Below, in pieces: positions 39,948-49,425 of a stretch of DNA of 64,000 nt. The position numbers were made by a program, and so were the translations under genes. Within the stretch, counting starts at the first letter, position 1; every line of letters begins with the position of its first letter. The notes below the pieces were generated by a model. It was not told the DNA's origin and made no database searches. It saw nothing but the letters and a program-made list of their open reading frames with translations. Source of the stretch: Kordiimonas sp. SCSIO 12603 (GTDB taxonomy: Bacteria > Pseudomonadota > Alphaproteobacteria > Sphingomonadales > Kordiimonadaceae); assembly GCF_024398035.1 (NCBI RefSeq), contig NZ_CP073748.1, positions 2,641,520-2,705,519 of the forward strand. The letters are read 5' to 3'.

Positions 39948-41762
39948 CTAGGCATTCACGTTTTCTTCAAGTATCGAGAGCGGTACGGCGCCATTTGCAA
40001 GCACAACCGAATGGAAACCACGCCAATCAAATTTATCGCCAAGCTCTGCTCTGGCTTTCTCACGCAGTTCCATGATTTTAAGCTTGCCAACCATATAGGC
40101 AGTCGCCTGGCCTGGCATAACTATGTAGCGTTCAATTGCTGCAATGTTATCACCGAGAGGATTTGGTGTATTATCACTCAGATACTGAATTGCCTGCTCA
40201 CGTGTCCATTTCTTATGGTGAAGGCCTGTATCTACCACCAAACGACACGCGCGCCACAGTTCCATCGCCAGGCGTCCAAAATCAGAGTATGGATCAGCAT
40301 AAAAGCCCATGTCCTTACCCAGTTCTTCGGTATATAAACCCCATCCTTCAGAGAAAGCAGTGAAACGCGCTGTACGCTGGAAGAGCGGTACACCATCAAG
40401 CTCCTGCGAAATTGCAATCTGGAAGTGGTGCCCAGGAATACCTTCATGATAGGCAAGTGCTTCAAGCTGATATGTTGGCATCAGGCGCGTATCACGGAGG
40501 TTCGCATAGAAAATACCTGGGCGTGAACCATCAGGTGCTGAGCGTTGATAAAAAGCCTTACCGGCGGAATTTTCACGGAATTTTTCTACCGCACGTACTT
40601 CCATCGGTGCTTTAGGCATCAGATCAAAATACTCAGGCACCTTAGTGCGCATTGCATCAACATATTCGTTGGCTTTTGCGATATATTCTTCTTTGCCTGC
40701 GTCTGTATTTTCATAATAAAAACGAGGGTCATCACGCGTAAAGGCAAAGAAGTCCTGCAAGCTGCCTTCAAACTCCACCTGCTTCATGATCTCTTTCATA
40801 GCACCGTGGATACGTTCAACATTATCGAGACCTAGTTGATGAATTTCATCCGCAGACATATCAGTCGTAGTGTTATTCTTCAGCGCTTGCGCATAGAAAG
40901 CTTCACCGTCCGGGAACTTCCAGGCACCATCATCAGTAGTCGCTATCCCCTGTTCACGCTTTAATTCAGCAATCAACATATCATAGCCACTTTTAAAACC
41001 ACCAAGCAGGGCAGCGGTCGCAGCTTCAACAAGTTCTGCCTCTTCACCATCAGGCAAGTTCAAAGTTCCAACTTTGCGCTTAAAGTTCGCGAGGATAATA
41101 CCATCCTCACCTTCTTCAAATGGCGCGCCCTTAAAGAGATTTTCAGAAGCTGTAATAACGTACGGGTAAACGAACTGGGGTGCCATCACCCCCATATCAG
41201 CACGTACCTTCATATCCGCAGCTACTTGCCCAAGGAATGTTTCAACCCGCTCAAGACGCTTAACATAAGCTTCAGCATCAGCTTTATTGGAAACGCTGTG
41301 AACAGTCATCAAATGTGATGGTACTGTAGTTTGCCACCCGAACATCTGGTTTACCGGATATCCGTGATGACGCCATTGATGGTTTGCAAGGAAACGTTCT
41401 GCAGTAATTTCAAAAATACGGTAAGATAGCTGTGTCTTTGCATCCAGCGCATTAAAGTCAAACGTTCTAAGGGCAGCTAACTGCTCCTTATAAAGAGCCA
41501 GCATCTTTTCAGCGGCAGCATCTGTCACTTCCGGCCACTTATCATTGTTTGATTTATCACCTAAACGTTCTGCCTGAAGCGGGTTTAGAGCAAGGCGCTC
41601 TGCCATAGCTTCATCGAAAAACTCCATAATCGCGGCATTCTGATTTACTTCAGACATCTCCGGCGCGGCTTGAGTCGTTTCATTTTTGTTTGTTTGGTTA
41701 CCTGCATCACAGGCTGCAAGAGCAAGCACAAGTGCAATAGTTGAGATAGATTTTTGTATCAT
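39948..41762 (-). CDS. DUF885 lipoprotein, putative metallopeptidase
   Basis: A 604-residue lipoprotein (lipobox LALAACDAG). The DUF885 domain fills the rest, with the zinc-type motif ALAYHEGIPGHHFQIAI (about 459-475) and a downstream SEGWGLYTEELG that supplies another acidic ligand. Members are predicted zinc peptidases anchored at the membrane facing the periplasm. AGGGGA precedes the ATG. Monocistronic. Confidence 0.88.
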   Translation of the reverse strand: MIQKSISTIALVLALAACDAGNQTNKNETTQAAPEMSEVNQNAAIMEFFDEAMAERLALNPLQAERLGDKSNNDKWPEVTDAAAEKMLALYKEQLAALRTFDFNALDAKTQLSYRIFEITAERFLANHQWRHHGYPVNQMFGWQTTVPSHLMTVHSVSNKADAEAYVKRLERVETFLGQVAADMKVRADMGVMAPQFVYPYVITASENLFKGAPFEEGEDGIILANFKRKVGTLNLPDGEEAELVEAATAALLGGFKSGYDMLIAELKREQGIATTDDGAWKFPDGEAFYAQALKNNTTTDMSADEIHQLGLDNVERIHGAMKEIMKQVEFEGSLQDFFAFTRDDPRFYYENTDAGKEEYIAKANEYVDAMRTKVPEYFDLMPKAPMEVRAVEKFRENSAGKAFYQRSAPDGSRPGIFYANLRDTRLMPTYQLEALAYHEGIPGHHFQIAISQELDGVPLFQRTARFTAFSEGWGLYTEELGKDMGFYADPYSDFGRLAMELWRACRLVVDTGLHHKKWTREQAIQYLSDNTPNPLGDNIAAIERYIVMPGQATAYMVGKLKIMELREKARAELGDKFDWRGFHSVVLANGAVPLSILEENVNA

Positions 41763-41941
41763 TTGTAATCCCCTGACCTCTAGCGAACTTTCAAAAGTTC
41801 AGCCCCTATCAAATATTTATCTGCCTTCCTTAAGAGTTTGCCAACCCCTTTAGCGCTATTGTGATGCACTAGAGCGCTCAGTGGTTATCTTGACAAAACT
41901 GTCAGTGGTGATTATTTGACGCGTGAGTAAAGGAGTTTTCC

Positions 41942-42286
41942 ATGCAAGAACCGTTAAATATTACAAAAGATCCTATATTCACGATTGGCCAGGTGGTGAA
42001 ACACCGGGTGTTCTCGTTTCGTGGTGTAATATTTGATGTGGATCCAGAGTTTTCTAATTCTGAGGAATGGTGGGAATCTATCCCTGCGGAAATTCGTCCG
42101 GCGAAAGATCAACCTTTCTACCATATTTTCGCTGAAAACGAGGAAACAAGCTATGAGGCTTATGTTTCTCAACAAAATTTGCTTGCGGACGATTCAGATG
42201 AACCGGTTAACCACCCGGATGTAAGTGAGTTGTTTGGTAACCTTGTTGAAGGTAAATACGAACTGGGATCATTCCCACACCACTAA
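41942..42286 (+). CDS. hspQ: HspQ (hemimethylated-DNA-binding-fold) protein
   Basis: A 114-residue protein: FTIGQVVKHRVFSFRGVIFDVDPEF, QPFYHIFAENEE and TSYEAYVSQQNLLADDS are the HspQ/YccV fold. In enterobacteria HspQ is a heat-shock protein that affects Lon proteolysis. AAAGGAG is seen upstream of the ATG. Followed by a strong bidirectional terminator. Confidence 0.9.
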   Translation: MQEPLNITKDPIFTIGQVVKHRVFSFRGVIFDVDPEFSNSEEWWESIPAEIRPAKDQPFYHIFAENEETSYEAYVSQQNLLADDSDEPVNHPDVSELFGNLVEGKYELGSFPHH

Positions 42287-42310
42287 ATCTCTGCAGTGAT
42301 TTAGATACAA

Positions 42311-42339
42311 AAAAAGCGGCGCCTCACACGCCGCTTTTT
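42311..42339. terminator. Bidirectional intrinsic terminator
   Basis: AAAAAGCGGCG-CCTCACA-CGCCGCTTTTT lies between hspQ and the convergent COX IV gene. Confidence 0.88.
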
Positions 42340-42363
42340 GTTTTGGCAAATACTGTTTTGTGC

Positions 42364-42474
42364 TTACGCAACAAACATTGCCAGAAAAGCTACAACAGCC
42401 AAGATAGCTACGGTCGCACGGACACCGATTTTCAGAAAACCCGTATATGTATCTTCCTGATCTTTGATTTCCAT
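42364..42474 (-). CDS. aa3-type cytochrome c oxidase subunit IV (36 residues)
   Basis: A very short gene: a hydrophilic start (MEIKDQEDTYTGFLKIG) and one membrane helix (TVAILAVVAFLAMFVA). This is the small subunit IV of alphaproteobacterial aa3 oxidase, a single helix bound to the oxidase core. GGAGTGGGAAAA precedes the ATG, and length and layout fit the family. The main oxidase genes are not nearby. Confidence 0.75.
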   Translation of the reverse strand: MEIKDQEDTYTGFLKIGVRATVAILAVVAFLAMFVA

Positions 42475-42547
42475 TTTTCCCACTCCAGGAGTTAGAATTA
42501 TTTTTTTCTAACTAATATATAGCGAAACAAAGTTTCGCCGCCAAGTG

Positions 42548-43516
42548 TTAATGCGCCAAGCATTCGATTAACATTGCAGGGTCAATATTTCCTCCACTGA
42601 TCACACAAACAGTGGTTTTATCCTTCGCATCCAGCTTACCCGCCAGCACCGCAGCGAGAGAAACCACACCACCCGGTTCCCCCACGATTTTAAGTGTTCG
42701 AGCTGCATAACCAACGGCAGCCTTAGCTTCGTCATCAGTAACCGTTAGCCCTTTAATACCAAGACTTTTCAAAACAGGAAAAGTCAGGCTTCCAGCACTT
42801 GGCGTGAGGAGCGCATCACATATAGAACGCGCACCAAAATCAACCGTTTGAATCTCGCCACTTTCAAGGGACCGCATAACATCATCAAATTCATTTGGCT
42901 CAACTGCATATCCATCAAGGCTGGGGAAAGCCTTATAAAGAGATGTGAATGTACCTGAGCACAAACCGCCGCCACCACAATTCACTAGCACTTGATCCGG
43001 TGTAGTCCCTAGTGCTTTCAGGTCTTCAGCAATTTCAAGCCCAACAGTCCCCTGCCCAGCCATGATGTATTCATTGTTATACGGAGGTACGATAACTGCA
43101 CCACTATCCCCTGCTACACGTTTAGCAACTTCTTCGCGATCCTCATTATACCGATCATAGAATACCACCTCAGCGCCATACCCTCGCGTGCCGTCCACCT
43201 TCAATTGTGGTGCATCTGCAGGCATAATAATCGTTGCCTTGATACCCAGCATTTGTGCTGCACGAGCAATACCTTGAGCGTGGTTACCACTGGAGAACGC
43301 AAGCACACCCGCCGCTTTCTCATCATCAGATAACCTTGAGAGACGATTATAAGCGCCGCGAAACTTAAAAGAACCCGTATGCTGCAGGTTTTCACACTTC
43401 AGAAATACACGCCCACCAACACGTTCATTAAGTAGCGGACTTTCAATAAGAGGTGTCCTGACAGCAACACCTTTAAGTTGCTCCGCAGCATTCTGAACCA
43501 TATCGTAAGAAAACAT
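42548..43516 (-). CDS. PLP-dependent serine/threonine dehydratase
   Basis: A 322-residue fold-type II PLP enzyme. The Schiff-base Lys is in HTGSFKFRGA (about 50), the phosphate cup is CGGGGLCSG (about 180-188), and FSSGNHAQGIA is the Asn-bearing substrate loop. There is no C-terminal ACT domain, so it is the short, catabolic form: threonine or serine deamination, or serine racemase-like activity. It precedes nothing in the same operon but follows a small membrane protein gene by six bases. Confidence 0.88.
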   Translation of the reverse strand: MFSYDMVQNAAEQLKGVAVRTPLIESPLLNERVGGRVFLKCENLQHTGSFKFRGAYNRLSRLSDDEKAAGVLAFSSGNHAQGIARAAQMLGIKATIIMPADAPQLKVDGTRGYGAEVVFYDRYNEDREEVAKRVAGDSGAVIVPPYNNEYIMAGQGTVGLEIAEDLKALGTTPDQVLVNCGGGGLCSGTFTSLYKAFPSLDGYAVEPNEFDDVMRSLESGEIQTVDFGARSICDALLTPSAGSLTFPVLKSLGIKGLTVTDDEAKAAVGYAARTLKIVGEPGGVVSLAAVLAGKLDAKDKTTVCVISGGNIDPAMLIECLAH

Positions 43517-43522
43517 ACCGGT

Positions 43523-43762
43523 TTATCTTTCTTTTTTCTTTTTACGTTCCTGCCACCAGCGACCAAGCTTAACTTCCTGCTTGCGGCGGAAACGGCGAAC
43601 AAAAGGGAAATCAACGGAGAGGATAATCAACCCCACAGGGATCATCCAGAAGCCAAGTACAGGTAAAAACCCTAGAAACCCGCCGAGGATACATAATACC
43701 CCAACTATTATCCTGCCAATTCGGGAAGCTGGCATAATCTTATTAACTGCGTCTTTAACCAT
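43523..43762 (-). CDS. Small membrane protein (PGPGW-like)
   Basis: A 79-residue protein with two hydrophobic helices (RIIVGVLCILGGFLGFLPVLGFW and IPVGLIILSVDFPF; read as two spans), then a strongly basic tail (RRFRRKQEV, KKKKER). It resembles PGPGW-type small transmembrane proteins. Function unknown. Probably in one transcript with neighbouring genes (gap 16 and 6 bases). Confidence 0.6.
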   Translation of the reverse strand: MVKDAVNKIMPASRIGRIIVGVLCILGGFLGFLPVLGFWMIPVGLIILSVDFPFVRRFRRKQEVKLGRWWQERKKKKER

Positions 43763-43778
43763 AAGGTGTGAACTTTTC

Positions 43779-45077
43779 TTATCGTTTAAATATATTCACT
43801 GCTGTCCCTATGGCAGATAAGGTCTCTCGCACCGATTGCCAACCAGAATTTTTACCATTCACAGAATTTGACAATGTTTCAAATCGATCACTTTCTCCCG
43901 TTACTGCCTCAGCAATCAATTCAGCAACTACGTGGGCTGATGCAATGCCTTGCCCTTCATATGCATGGGCAAAAAGAATATTGTCACTCACTCTCCCTAA
44001 CTGAGGGAAAGGCTGCGTTCCAGCTCCATAATAACCACCCCATTCAAACTCTACCTTCACACCTGACAGATCGGGAAAATAATGAGCAAGTTTTGGTTGA
44101 AGATGCTCTCTAATACTGGATGGATGAGAACCTGCCACCATATCTCCTCCTGCAAAAAGAAGGCGATTGTCGGCACTCTTTGATATGATTTCCGTATTAT
44201 CGCCGCAGAAAGAAAGTGAAGAAGCATATTTAAAAATATCAGGCACTCGGCCTTCGCCAAGCTGTTCAGTTGCTATTACATACCGGCCTACGGCCTTAAC
44301 GGATTTCCCAAGCTCTGGTACCAGATCTCCAAGGTAAGCATTTCCGGCGAGAATAACCTTGTCAGCGGTTACACGGCCATAACCGGTATCAACTACAAGT
44401 TTTTCACCGCGGTCGATGTGCTGTACCCGTGCATCTTCGAATATTTTTACACCCTGGTTTTCGGCAGCCCGGGCTTCTCCCCTGATCAAGTTCATAGGAT
44501 GACAGCTAAACCAGTTTTTATGGGCATACCCGGCAACAGCGGTTTGAATACCGCCTGCCTGTGCAATCATATCCTCACCTAACAATTCCGCATGGTTATG
44601 AAGGCCATGCCTTGCCATCACCTCGATAGATTGCTGTAATTGCTCAACGTGTTTGTCTGACTGATACAGCTCAACAACTCCGCCTTGCGGCGCACATTCT
44701 ATGCCGTACTTGCGGATAGTATCTTTGACATAATTCAAACCTTCACGACCAAGCGCCCATACGGCTGGAGCAACATCTTCCCAAAATTCACTATATTTAG
44801 GGTAATCAAGTGCTGCAGGGCCATATGTACCCTGTATTATGCCAACACTACGCCCACTTGCCCCCCAACCAATATAATTTTGCTCTACAAGGACAACATT
44901 CTTACCCCGTTCCGCTAAAGCTAGTGCAGTGGCAACACCGGTGAAACCACCACCAATAACACACACTTCAGCGCGAACATTGCCTTCTAGCCTTCTAAAG
45001 ACATCAAGATCATTACATGTCGCAGTGAAATAGCTATGTGGTAGCTGATCTTCATGAATGCTGTCGCGAACGCGCAT
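43779..45077 (-). CDS. FAD-dependent amine oxidase, PuuB-like
   Basis: A 432-residue DAO-family flavoenzyme with the FAD Rossmann motif VCVIGGGFTGVATALAL (about 36-52) and the QNYIGWGASGRSVG block, as in gamma-glutamylputrescine oxidase PuuB and related amine oxidases. C-terminal EFEWGGYYGAGTQPFPQLGR matches the DAO end. It oxidises an amine to an aldehyde with peroxide; the dehydrogenase gene 13 bases upstream could take the aldehyde. Together they suggest putrescine/GABA breakdown. Confidence 0.82.
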   Translation of the reverse strand: MRVRDSIHEDQLPHSYFTATCNDLDVFRRLEGNVRAEVCVIGGGFTGVATALALAERGKNVVLVEQNYIGWGASGRSVGIIQGTYGPAALDYPKYSEFWEDVAPAVWALGREGLNYVKDTIRKYGIECAPQGGVVELYQSDKHVEQLQQSIEVMARHGLHNHAELLGEDMIAQAGGIQTAVAGYAHKNWFSCHPMNLIRGEARAAENQGVKIFEDARVQHIDRGEKLVVDTGYGRVTADKVILAGNAYLGDLVPELGKSVKAVGRYVIATEQLGEGRVPDIFKYASSLSFCGDNTEIISKSADNRLLFAGGDMVAGSHPSSIREHLQPKLAHYFPDLSGVKVEFEWGGYYGAGTQPFPQLGRVSDNILFAHAYEGQGIASAHVVAELIAEAVTGESDRFETLSNSVNGKNSGWQSVRETLSAIGTAVNIFKR

Positions 45078-45090
45078 AAACCTACCTGAA

Positions 45091-46539
45091 TTAAATCCCT
45101 GACATGCAGAGATACTTCATTTCAATATAATCTTCGATACCGTACTTTGAGCCTTCACGACCAAGGCCGGACTGTTTAACCCCACCAAACGGCGCAACCT
45201 CTGTTGAAAGAATGCCCGTGTTGATACCCACCATACCATATTCAAGCGCCTCCGCCACTCTCCAAACGCGAGAGAGATTATTGGCATAAAAGTATGAGGC
45301 TAGACCAAATTCCGTATCATTGGCTTGAGCAATAACATCTGCTTCATCATCAAATTTAAAGATTGGCGCCAGTGGGCCAAAAGTTTCTTCTCTGGCTACC
45401 TTCATTTCTCTGGTTACACCACGAAGAATTGTTGGTTCAAAAAAAGTACGGCCTGAAGCATGCCGTCTGCCACCCAATACAACTTCAGCGCCCTTGGAGA
45501 CAGCATCTTCAATATGCTCTTCAACCTTTTCAACGGCGCTTTCACTGATGAGTGGTCCTTGTACGACACCAGCTTCCATACCGTTACCTACTTTCATTTC
45601 AGCAACAGCTTTAGTGTATTTTTCAAGGAACTCCTCATATACGCCAGATTGTACATAAATGCGGTTTGCACACACACAGGTTTGGCCGCTATTTCGGTAT
45701 TTGGAAGCAATTGCACCGTCAATCGCTGCATCTATATCTGCGTCATCAAACACAATGAATGGTGCATTCCCACCAAGTTCCAGCGATACCTTTTTAATAT
45801 CATCAGCACATTGGCGCATCAGAATACGGCCAACACCAGTTGAGCCCGTAAAGGTAATTTTACGCACTGTTTGATTTTCACAGAGCTCGGCACCAATCGC
45901 TCGTGCGTCCGTACCTGTTACCACACTCATGATACCTTTCGGCAATCCAGCCTCTTCACCGAGCACCGCTAGAGCAAGTGCTGAAAGCGGTGTTTCTGAA
46001 GCAGGTTTCACAACAACGCCACATCCAACGGCAAGCGCAGGGCCTACTTTACGGGTAATCATAGCGTTCGGGAAATTCCAGGGGGTGATGGCACCCACAA
46101 CGCCGATTGGCTGCTTCAGCACCACAATACGACTGTTAGCGTTATGCTGAGGGATAACATCCCCATACACACGCTTACCTTCTTCGGCGAACCATTCAAT
46201 AAAACTGGCACCGTAAGCAATTTCGCCTGTCGCTTCGGCAAGGGGTTTACCCATTTCTGCTGTCAGTATTTGCGCCAGGTCAGCTTGATTTGCCATGATG
46301 AGCTCATACCAGCGGCGAAGAATAGCTGCGCGTTCTTTTGCTGTTCGTGCGGCCCAGCCCTTCATTGCTTCTTCTGCGGCATCAATTGCAGATTTTGTTT
46401 CTTCTCTGCCAAGGCTAGGAAGAGTAGCAAGCTTTTCCCCCGTCGCAGGATTGAACACATCAAAGGTATCCGGTGAAGAAACCCATTCACCGCCAATATA
46501 AGCTTCATTTTTCAGAAGGTTGGTGTTGCGCAGTTCCAT
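45091..46539 (-). CDS. gabD: NAD(P)-dependent succinate-semialdehyde dehydrogenase
   Basis: A 482-residue aldehyde dehydrogenase. Catalytic residues are visible: Asn in TPWNFPNAM, Glu in VSLELGGNAPFIVFDDAD and Cys in NSGQTCVCANRI. The Cys-Val-Cys arrangement and the C-terminal EVAPFGGVKQSGLGREGSKYG-type block are those of GabD. It converts succinate semialdehyde to succinate. It precedes the PuuB-like gene, consistent with one catabolic operon. Confidence 0.88.
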   Translation of the reverse strand: MELRNTNLLKNEAYIGGEWVSSPDTFDVFNPATGEKLATLPSLGREETKSAIDAAEEAMKGWAARTAKERAAILRRWYELIMANQADLAQILTAEMGKPLAEATGEIAYGASFIEWFAEEGKRVYGDVIPQHNANSRIVVLKQPIGVVGAITPWNFPNAMITRKVGPALAVGCGVVVKPASETPLSALALAVLGEEAGLPKGIMSVVTGTDARAIGAELCENQTVRKITFTGSTGVGRILMRQCADDIKKVSLELGGNAPFIVFDDADIDAAIDGAIASKYRNSGQTCVCANRIYVQSGVYEEFLEKYTKAVAEMKVGNGMEAGVVQGPLISESAVEKVEEHIEDAVSKGAEVVLGGRRHASGRTFFEPTILRGVTREMKVAREETFGPLAPIFKFDDEADVIAQANDTEFGLASYFYANNLSRVWRVAEALEYGMVGINTGILSTEVAPFGGVKQSGLGREGSKYGIEDYIEMKYLCMSGI

Positions 46540-46620
46540 TTCTGGCTCCCCCGAGTAGCTGGCACAATTAACTTGTTGTAATTGGTGCCAGATTTTAAGA
46601 AGTCAGACAATGGAGAAGTG

Positions 46621-47454
46621 TTAAAAGAGCCAAACAACACCGAAGAAAGAAGAAAATTGTACACGCTCACCAACTTCACTGCGAGTGATTGTGCTGTCCG
46701 CTGCACTATTTTTAAGATCAGACAGGCGCACGGTACCTTTGATAAGCCAGTTTTTCCCTAGTCGTTGTTCAACAGCGGCTTCAGCATACAGTTCGTATAT
46801 ACCGGCTTTCGCACGGAACGGTTCGAAAAGAACACTATCTTCCTCAACACCAAAAAACACCTGATTAAATTTCTGGGAACCCCAGTTCGCGCCCACAATA
46901 GGAGTAACCCTCAAACCTGAATTCAGCTCGAAAGTGTATCCCATTTCGGCTTCGATATTGGAACCACGGTGTGCACCGCTTACTCCCCAATAGGCTTCTG
47001 CACTTAGGAACAATTTATAAAATGAGGTCCCTGCGAAAGCACCTAATTCAAATGTATCCAGTGTTTCGCCAGAATTAATATCAGCAACCAGATCATTAGC
47101 GCGCCCCAAATTCCAACGAGCAATAGGCCCAGCCCTTAAAAAGCGGCTTTTATAGAGCGCAACACCTGCTCTGTCGCCTTCGATAAAAACCGTATCATTC
47201 CAGGTTACATTAATATCTAATGTTGCTTGAACATCATATCTGCTTGAGCCGATAAACTGCGGAGCCAGACCAAGACCAAAACCGATCTGCCCACCCCAAC
47301 GATCTTTTTTTCGTTCCGTTTCCAGTTCAACAGATTCTATGTAATTAGGTTTACCAATAGTGGTAGATGCTGTCTGCCCATAAGCAGATGTACTCAAGAA
47401 AACCAAAACCACCAGCACACAAACGTGCCACAGGGTTGATCTTACCGGCTCCAT
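46621..47454 (-). CDS. MipA/OmpV family outer-membrane protein
   Basis: A 277-residue exported barrel: signal (ending TSAYGQ), then WGGQIGFGLGLAPQFIGSSRYDV, RAGPIARWNLGRAND, and AYWGVSGAHRG, with final FSSFFGVVWLF. These are MipA/OmpV traits; members include scaffold proteins for murein hydrolases and adhesins. Its start overlaps the end of the phosphodiesterase gene by 13 bases, so they are co-translated. Confidence 0.82.
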   Translation of the reverse strand: MEPVRSTLWHVCVLVVLVFLSTSAYGQTASTTIGKPNYIESVELETERKKDRWGGQIGFGLGLAPQFIGSSRYDVQATLDINVTWNDTVFIEGDRAGVALYKSRFLRAGPIARWNLGRANDLVADINSGETLDTFELGAFAGTSFYKLFLSAEAYWGVSGAHRGSNIEAEMGYTFELNSGLRVTPIVGANWGSQKFNQVFFGVEEDSVLFEPFRAKAGIYELYAEAAVEQRLGKNWLIKGTVRLSDLKNSAADSTITRSEVGERVQFSSFFGVVWLF

Positions 47455-48473
47455 ACAGCTTCCCTCTCACCTTGAACTGATGCACCCAATTTATAGTGCA
47501 CTTCATATCCTAAGTGATCGGAAAGTGGTTTTCCATCAAGAAGTTCGGTAAAATTCCGAGTAATATAAATTGGCTTCATGCCAATCCCTGCCCCATCATA
47601 ATAGAACTGCTTATCATTGGTTTTATAGAGAATTTCTTCAACCCGCGTTTCTGCACTCAGCGCACAGTCCATAGTGCCACGTACACAGATTTCAGCAGAG
47701 TCTTCTGCCTTAATCGCATTTCGGAAATATTCATAACGTGGTGTATATTTCGTATTAAAATCGCCCGCAATAATCTGGGAGTTTCCCTGATCGGTCTTTT
47801 CAAGGAACCACTGCAAAGTTTCCACTTGCGCCTTATGTGCCTTTGTCTTTGTTTTTGTTGGCGCCACCGCTGCACGGTGAGAATTGAAGTGGGAATTAAT
47901 AACATCCACAGGGCTATCAACACCGGGTACTTTAACCCTAGCCAACAAGATTGATTTGTTCGAGAGGCAATCAAAACCCGCACACATATCTGAATCAAAG
48001 GCTTTGTGTGTTGCTTCTATAATCGGGAAATCAGAAAGAATATAAAGGCCGCTTCCCAACAACTTCTGAGGGTCAGAAAAGCTTGTATAGGTTTTCCGTG
48101 TGTTCGTTGACCAATGACTTTTACCGCGCTTTGAAGTATCCTTCCGCCCCGGTCCTTTAAGCACATATTTGTAGCCAGTGTTTTCTGCAATGATTGATAC
48201 ATCGCTCACGAAGGCTTCTTGAAGCAATACAATATGGGGTTGAGTACCTTCTTCCCGGCGTTCACGTAAAATCTCCGCAATCCGCTCAAAATATGGCTCT
48301 TTGCCGCCCCTCAGCATATTCGGCAAACCCTGAACGTTATAAGACAAGACACGAAGTGAACGAACATGTGCATCTTCAACAACAGCTTGCGGAGCTATTG
48401 GATCAGCAACATCACTCGCTGCTGCCTCTCCAGAAATAAATGCCAAAAGGCCTGCAAAAATAAATGGTTTCAT
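47442..48473 (-). CDS. Exported endonuclease/exonuclease/phosphatase-family protein (sphingomyelinase-like)
   Basis: A 343-residue protein with a signal peptide (MKPFIFAGLLAFISGEAAAS). The EEP fold shows LRVLSYNVQGLP, VLLQEAFVS (metal Glu), VINSHFNSH, IIAGDFNTKY (catalytic Asp and Asn) and LSDHLGYEV (final His). Secreted members are neutral sphingomyelinases or phospholipases C and DNases; the layout with an LGSGLYILSDFPI block is closest to sphingomyelinase. Followed in the same operon by an OmpV-like protein. Confidence 0.82.
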   Translation of the reverse strand: MKPFIFAGLLAFISGEAAASDVADPIAPQAVVEDAHVRSLRVLSYNVQGLPNMLRGGKEPYFERIAEILRERREEGTQPHIVLLQEAFVSDVSIIAENTGYKYVLKGPGRKDTSKRGKSHWSTNTRKTYTSFSDPQKLLGSGLYILSDFPIIEATHKAFDSDMCAGFDCLSNKSILLARVKVPGVDSPVDVINSHFNSHRAAVAPTKTKTKAHKAQVETLQWFLEKTDQGNSQIIAGDFNTKYTPRYEYFRNAIKAEDSAEICVRGTMDCALSAETRVEEILYKTNDKQFYYDGAGIGMKPIYITRNFTELLDGKPLSDHLGYEVHYKLGASVQGEREAVWSR

Positions 48474-49082
48474 AACTCTACCTATTAAACTGCATATCTT
48501 AATAAACAGAAAATTTGGACCCTAAATGACAGTTACATGGCAGAAATAAGACAGTCATCATCAAATTCGTAAACCGCTCACACAAAGAGCAAAACCACAC
48601 TAACGCAAAACTAATGTATATAATAAAGAGTGTTAAGGCGTAACCCAGGCAGTGGTCCTACAGGTATTAAAACTGATAACTACACCAAGCCATCAACCTG
48701 CGCTGTCATCAAAATTTCATATTCCAACTGATCATTACTGTATGAACATTTTCATAACATTCACGCCAACAATCTATACTATGTTGCATTTAGAATAAAT
48801 GCTGGAAATCTTGGATAATACTGATCCAAAACTTACCTACCAGGTATATCAATTGAGAGCCTAATAACAATCTTGCTCCGTAATCCGGAAGCTCCCAAGC
48901 GCACCCACGCAAAGCCTTATTAAATTAATACTGCAACAATTTTATCTAAATCTCACTGATAAAAGAGAATTATTTTGCAAGATTATGAAGCCGCGAAAGT
49001 GAGAGGTGCTGCCCTTCTCCACCATTTTCACCCACCTTCAATGTACAGGAGTGCATCAAAATTCAGTAAAATTCTTCTTGAC
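48474..49082. other. Intergenic region without recognised gene
   Basis: About 600 bases upstream of the phosphodiesterase gene. No convincing frame, repeat or RNA was found; it is A+T-rich and may hold the promoter of the leftward operon near 48,500. A candidate small RNA begins after it. Confidence 0.5.
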
Positions 49083-49104
49083 TCAAATGCGAGAATCACT
49101 CCAT

Positions 49105-49330
49105 ATGGTCGCAGAGGCAGATAGGGGTCGACTTCGGAAATAGCCGTGGATGTTGTTGATCGTAAGAGAGCTTCTATAGCTTTCATTACTCTCCACTGCT
49201 TCTGCCATAAGTAGATATTCTACTCGGGTGCAGGAACCCTCGATTGGATTGCAGTCATTTCTGCACCCACACTTTATATACTTTTTTATAATTTCTATTT
49301 CCACTCTAACTCGCTATTTGCGAGTTTTTT
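49105..49330 (+). ncRNA. Candidate structured small RNA ending in an intrinsic terminator
   Basis: No protein gene is convincing here, but the plus strand holds several hairpins. A long-range stem pairs GCAGAGGCAG (49111-49120) with CTGCTTCTGC (49196-49205) with one G-U. GTAGA-TAT-TCTAC follows at 49211-49223. GGGTGCAG (49226-49233) pairs with CTGCACCC (49261-49268). AACTCGC-TATTT-GCGAGTT plus a T-run (49308-49330) is a terminator. A weak -35 TTGACT lies at 49078. The terminator ends just before the RTX gene promoter, so something transcribed from the left must stop here. No known RNA family was recognised. Confidence 0.45.
49308..49330 (+). terminator. Intrinsic terminator upstream of the RTX gene
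   Basis: AACTCGC-TATTT-GCGAGTT followed by TTTTT. It is placed directly before the TTGACA box of the RTX promoter. Confidence 0.8.
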
Positions 49331-49332
49331 TA

Positions 49333-49361
49333 TTGACATCACCGCTATTTAGTTCTTTATA
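49333..49361 (+). promoter_or_regulatory. Sigma-70-type promoter of the RTX gene
   Basis: Consensus -35 TTGACA at 49333-49338 with a TTTATA/TTATAT -10 seventeen to eighteen bases on. The start would be near 49368, leaving a leader of about 58 bases with an AAGGA ribosome site before ATG 49426. Confidence 0.65.
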
Positions 49362-49425
49362 TGTCCGCGTAAGGGGGTGACTGCACCCGCTTCGGTAACA
49401 AATCATTATTATAAGGATTTAAATA

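Noticed and set aside
49083-49304. Minus-strand 73-codon frame in the intergenic region
   Set aside because: No ribosome site or family features; it lies on the opposite strand of the better-supported RNA hairpins and terminator.
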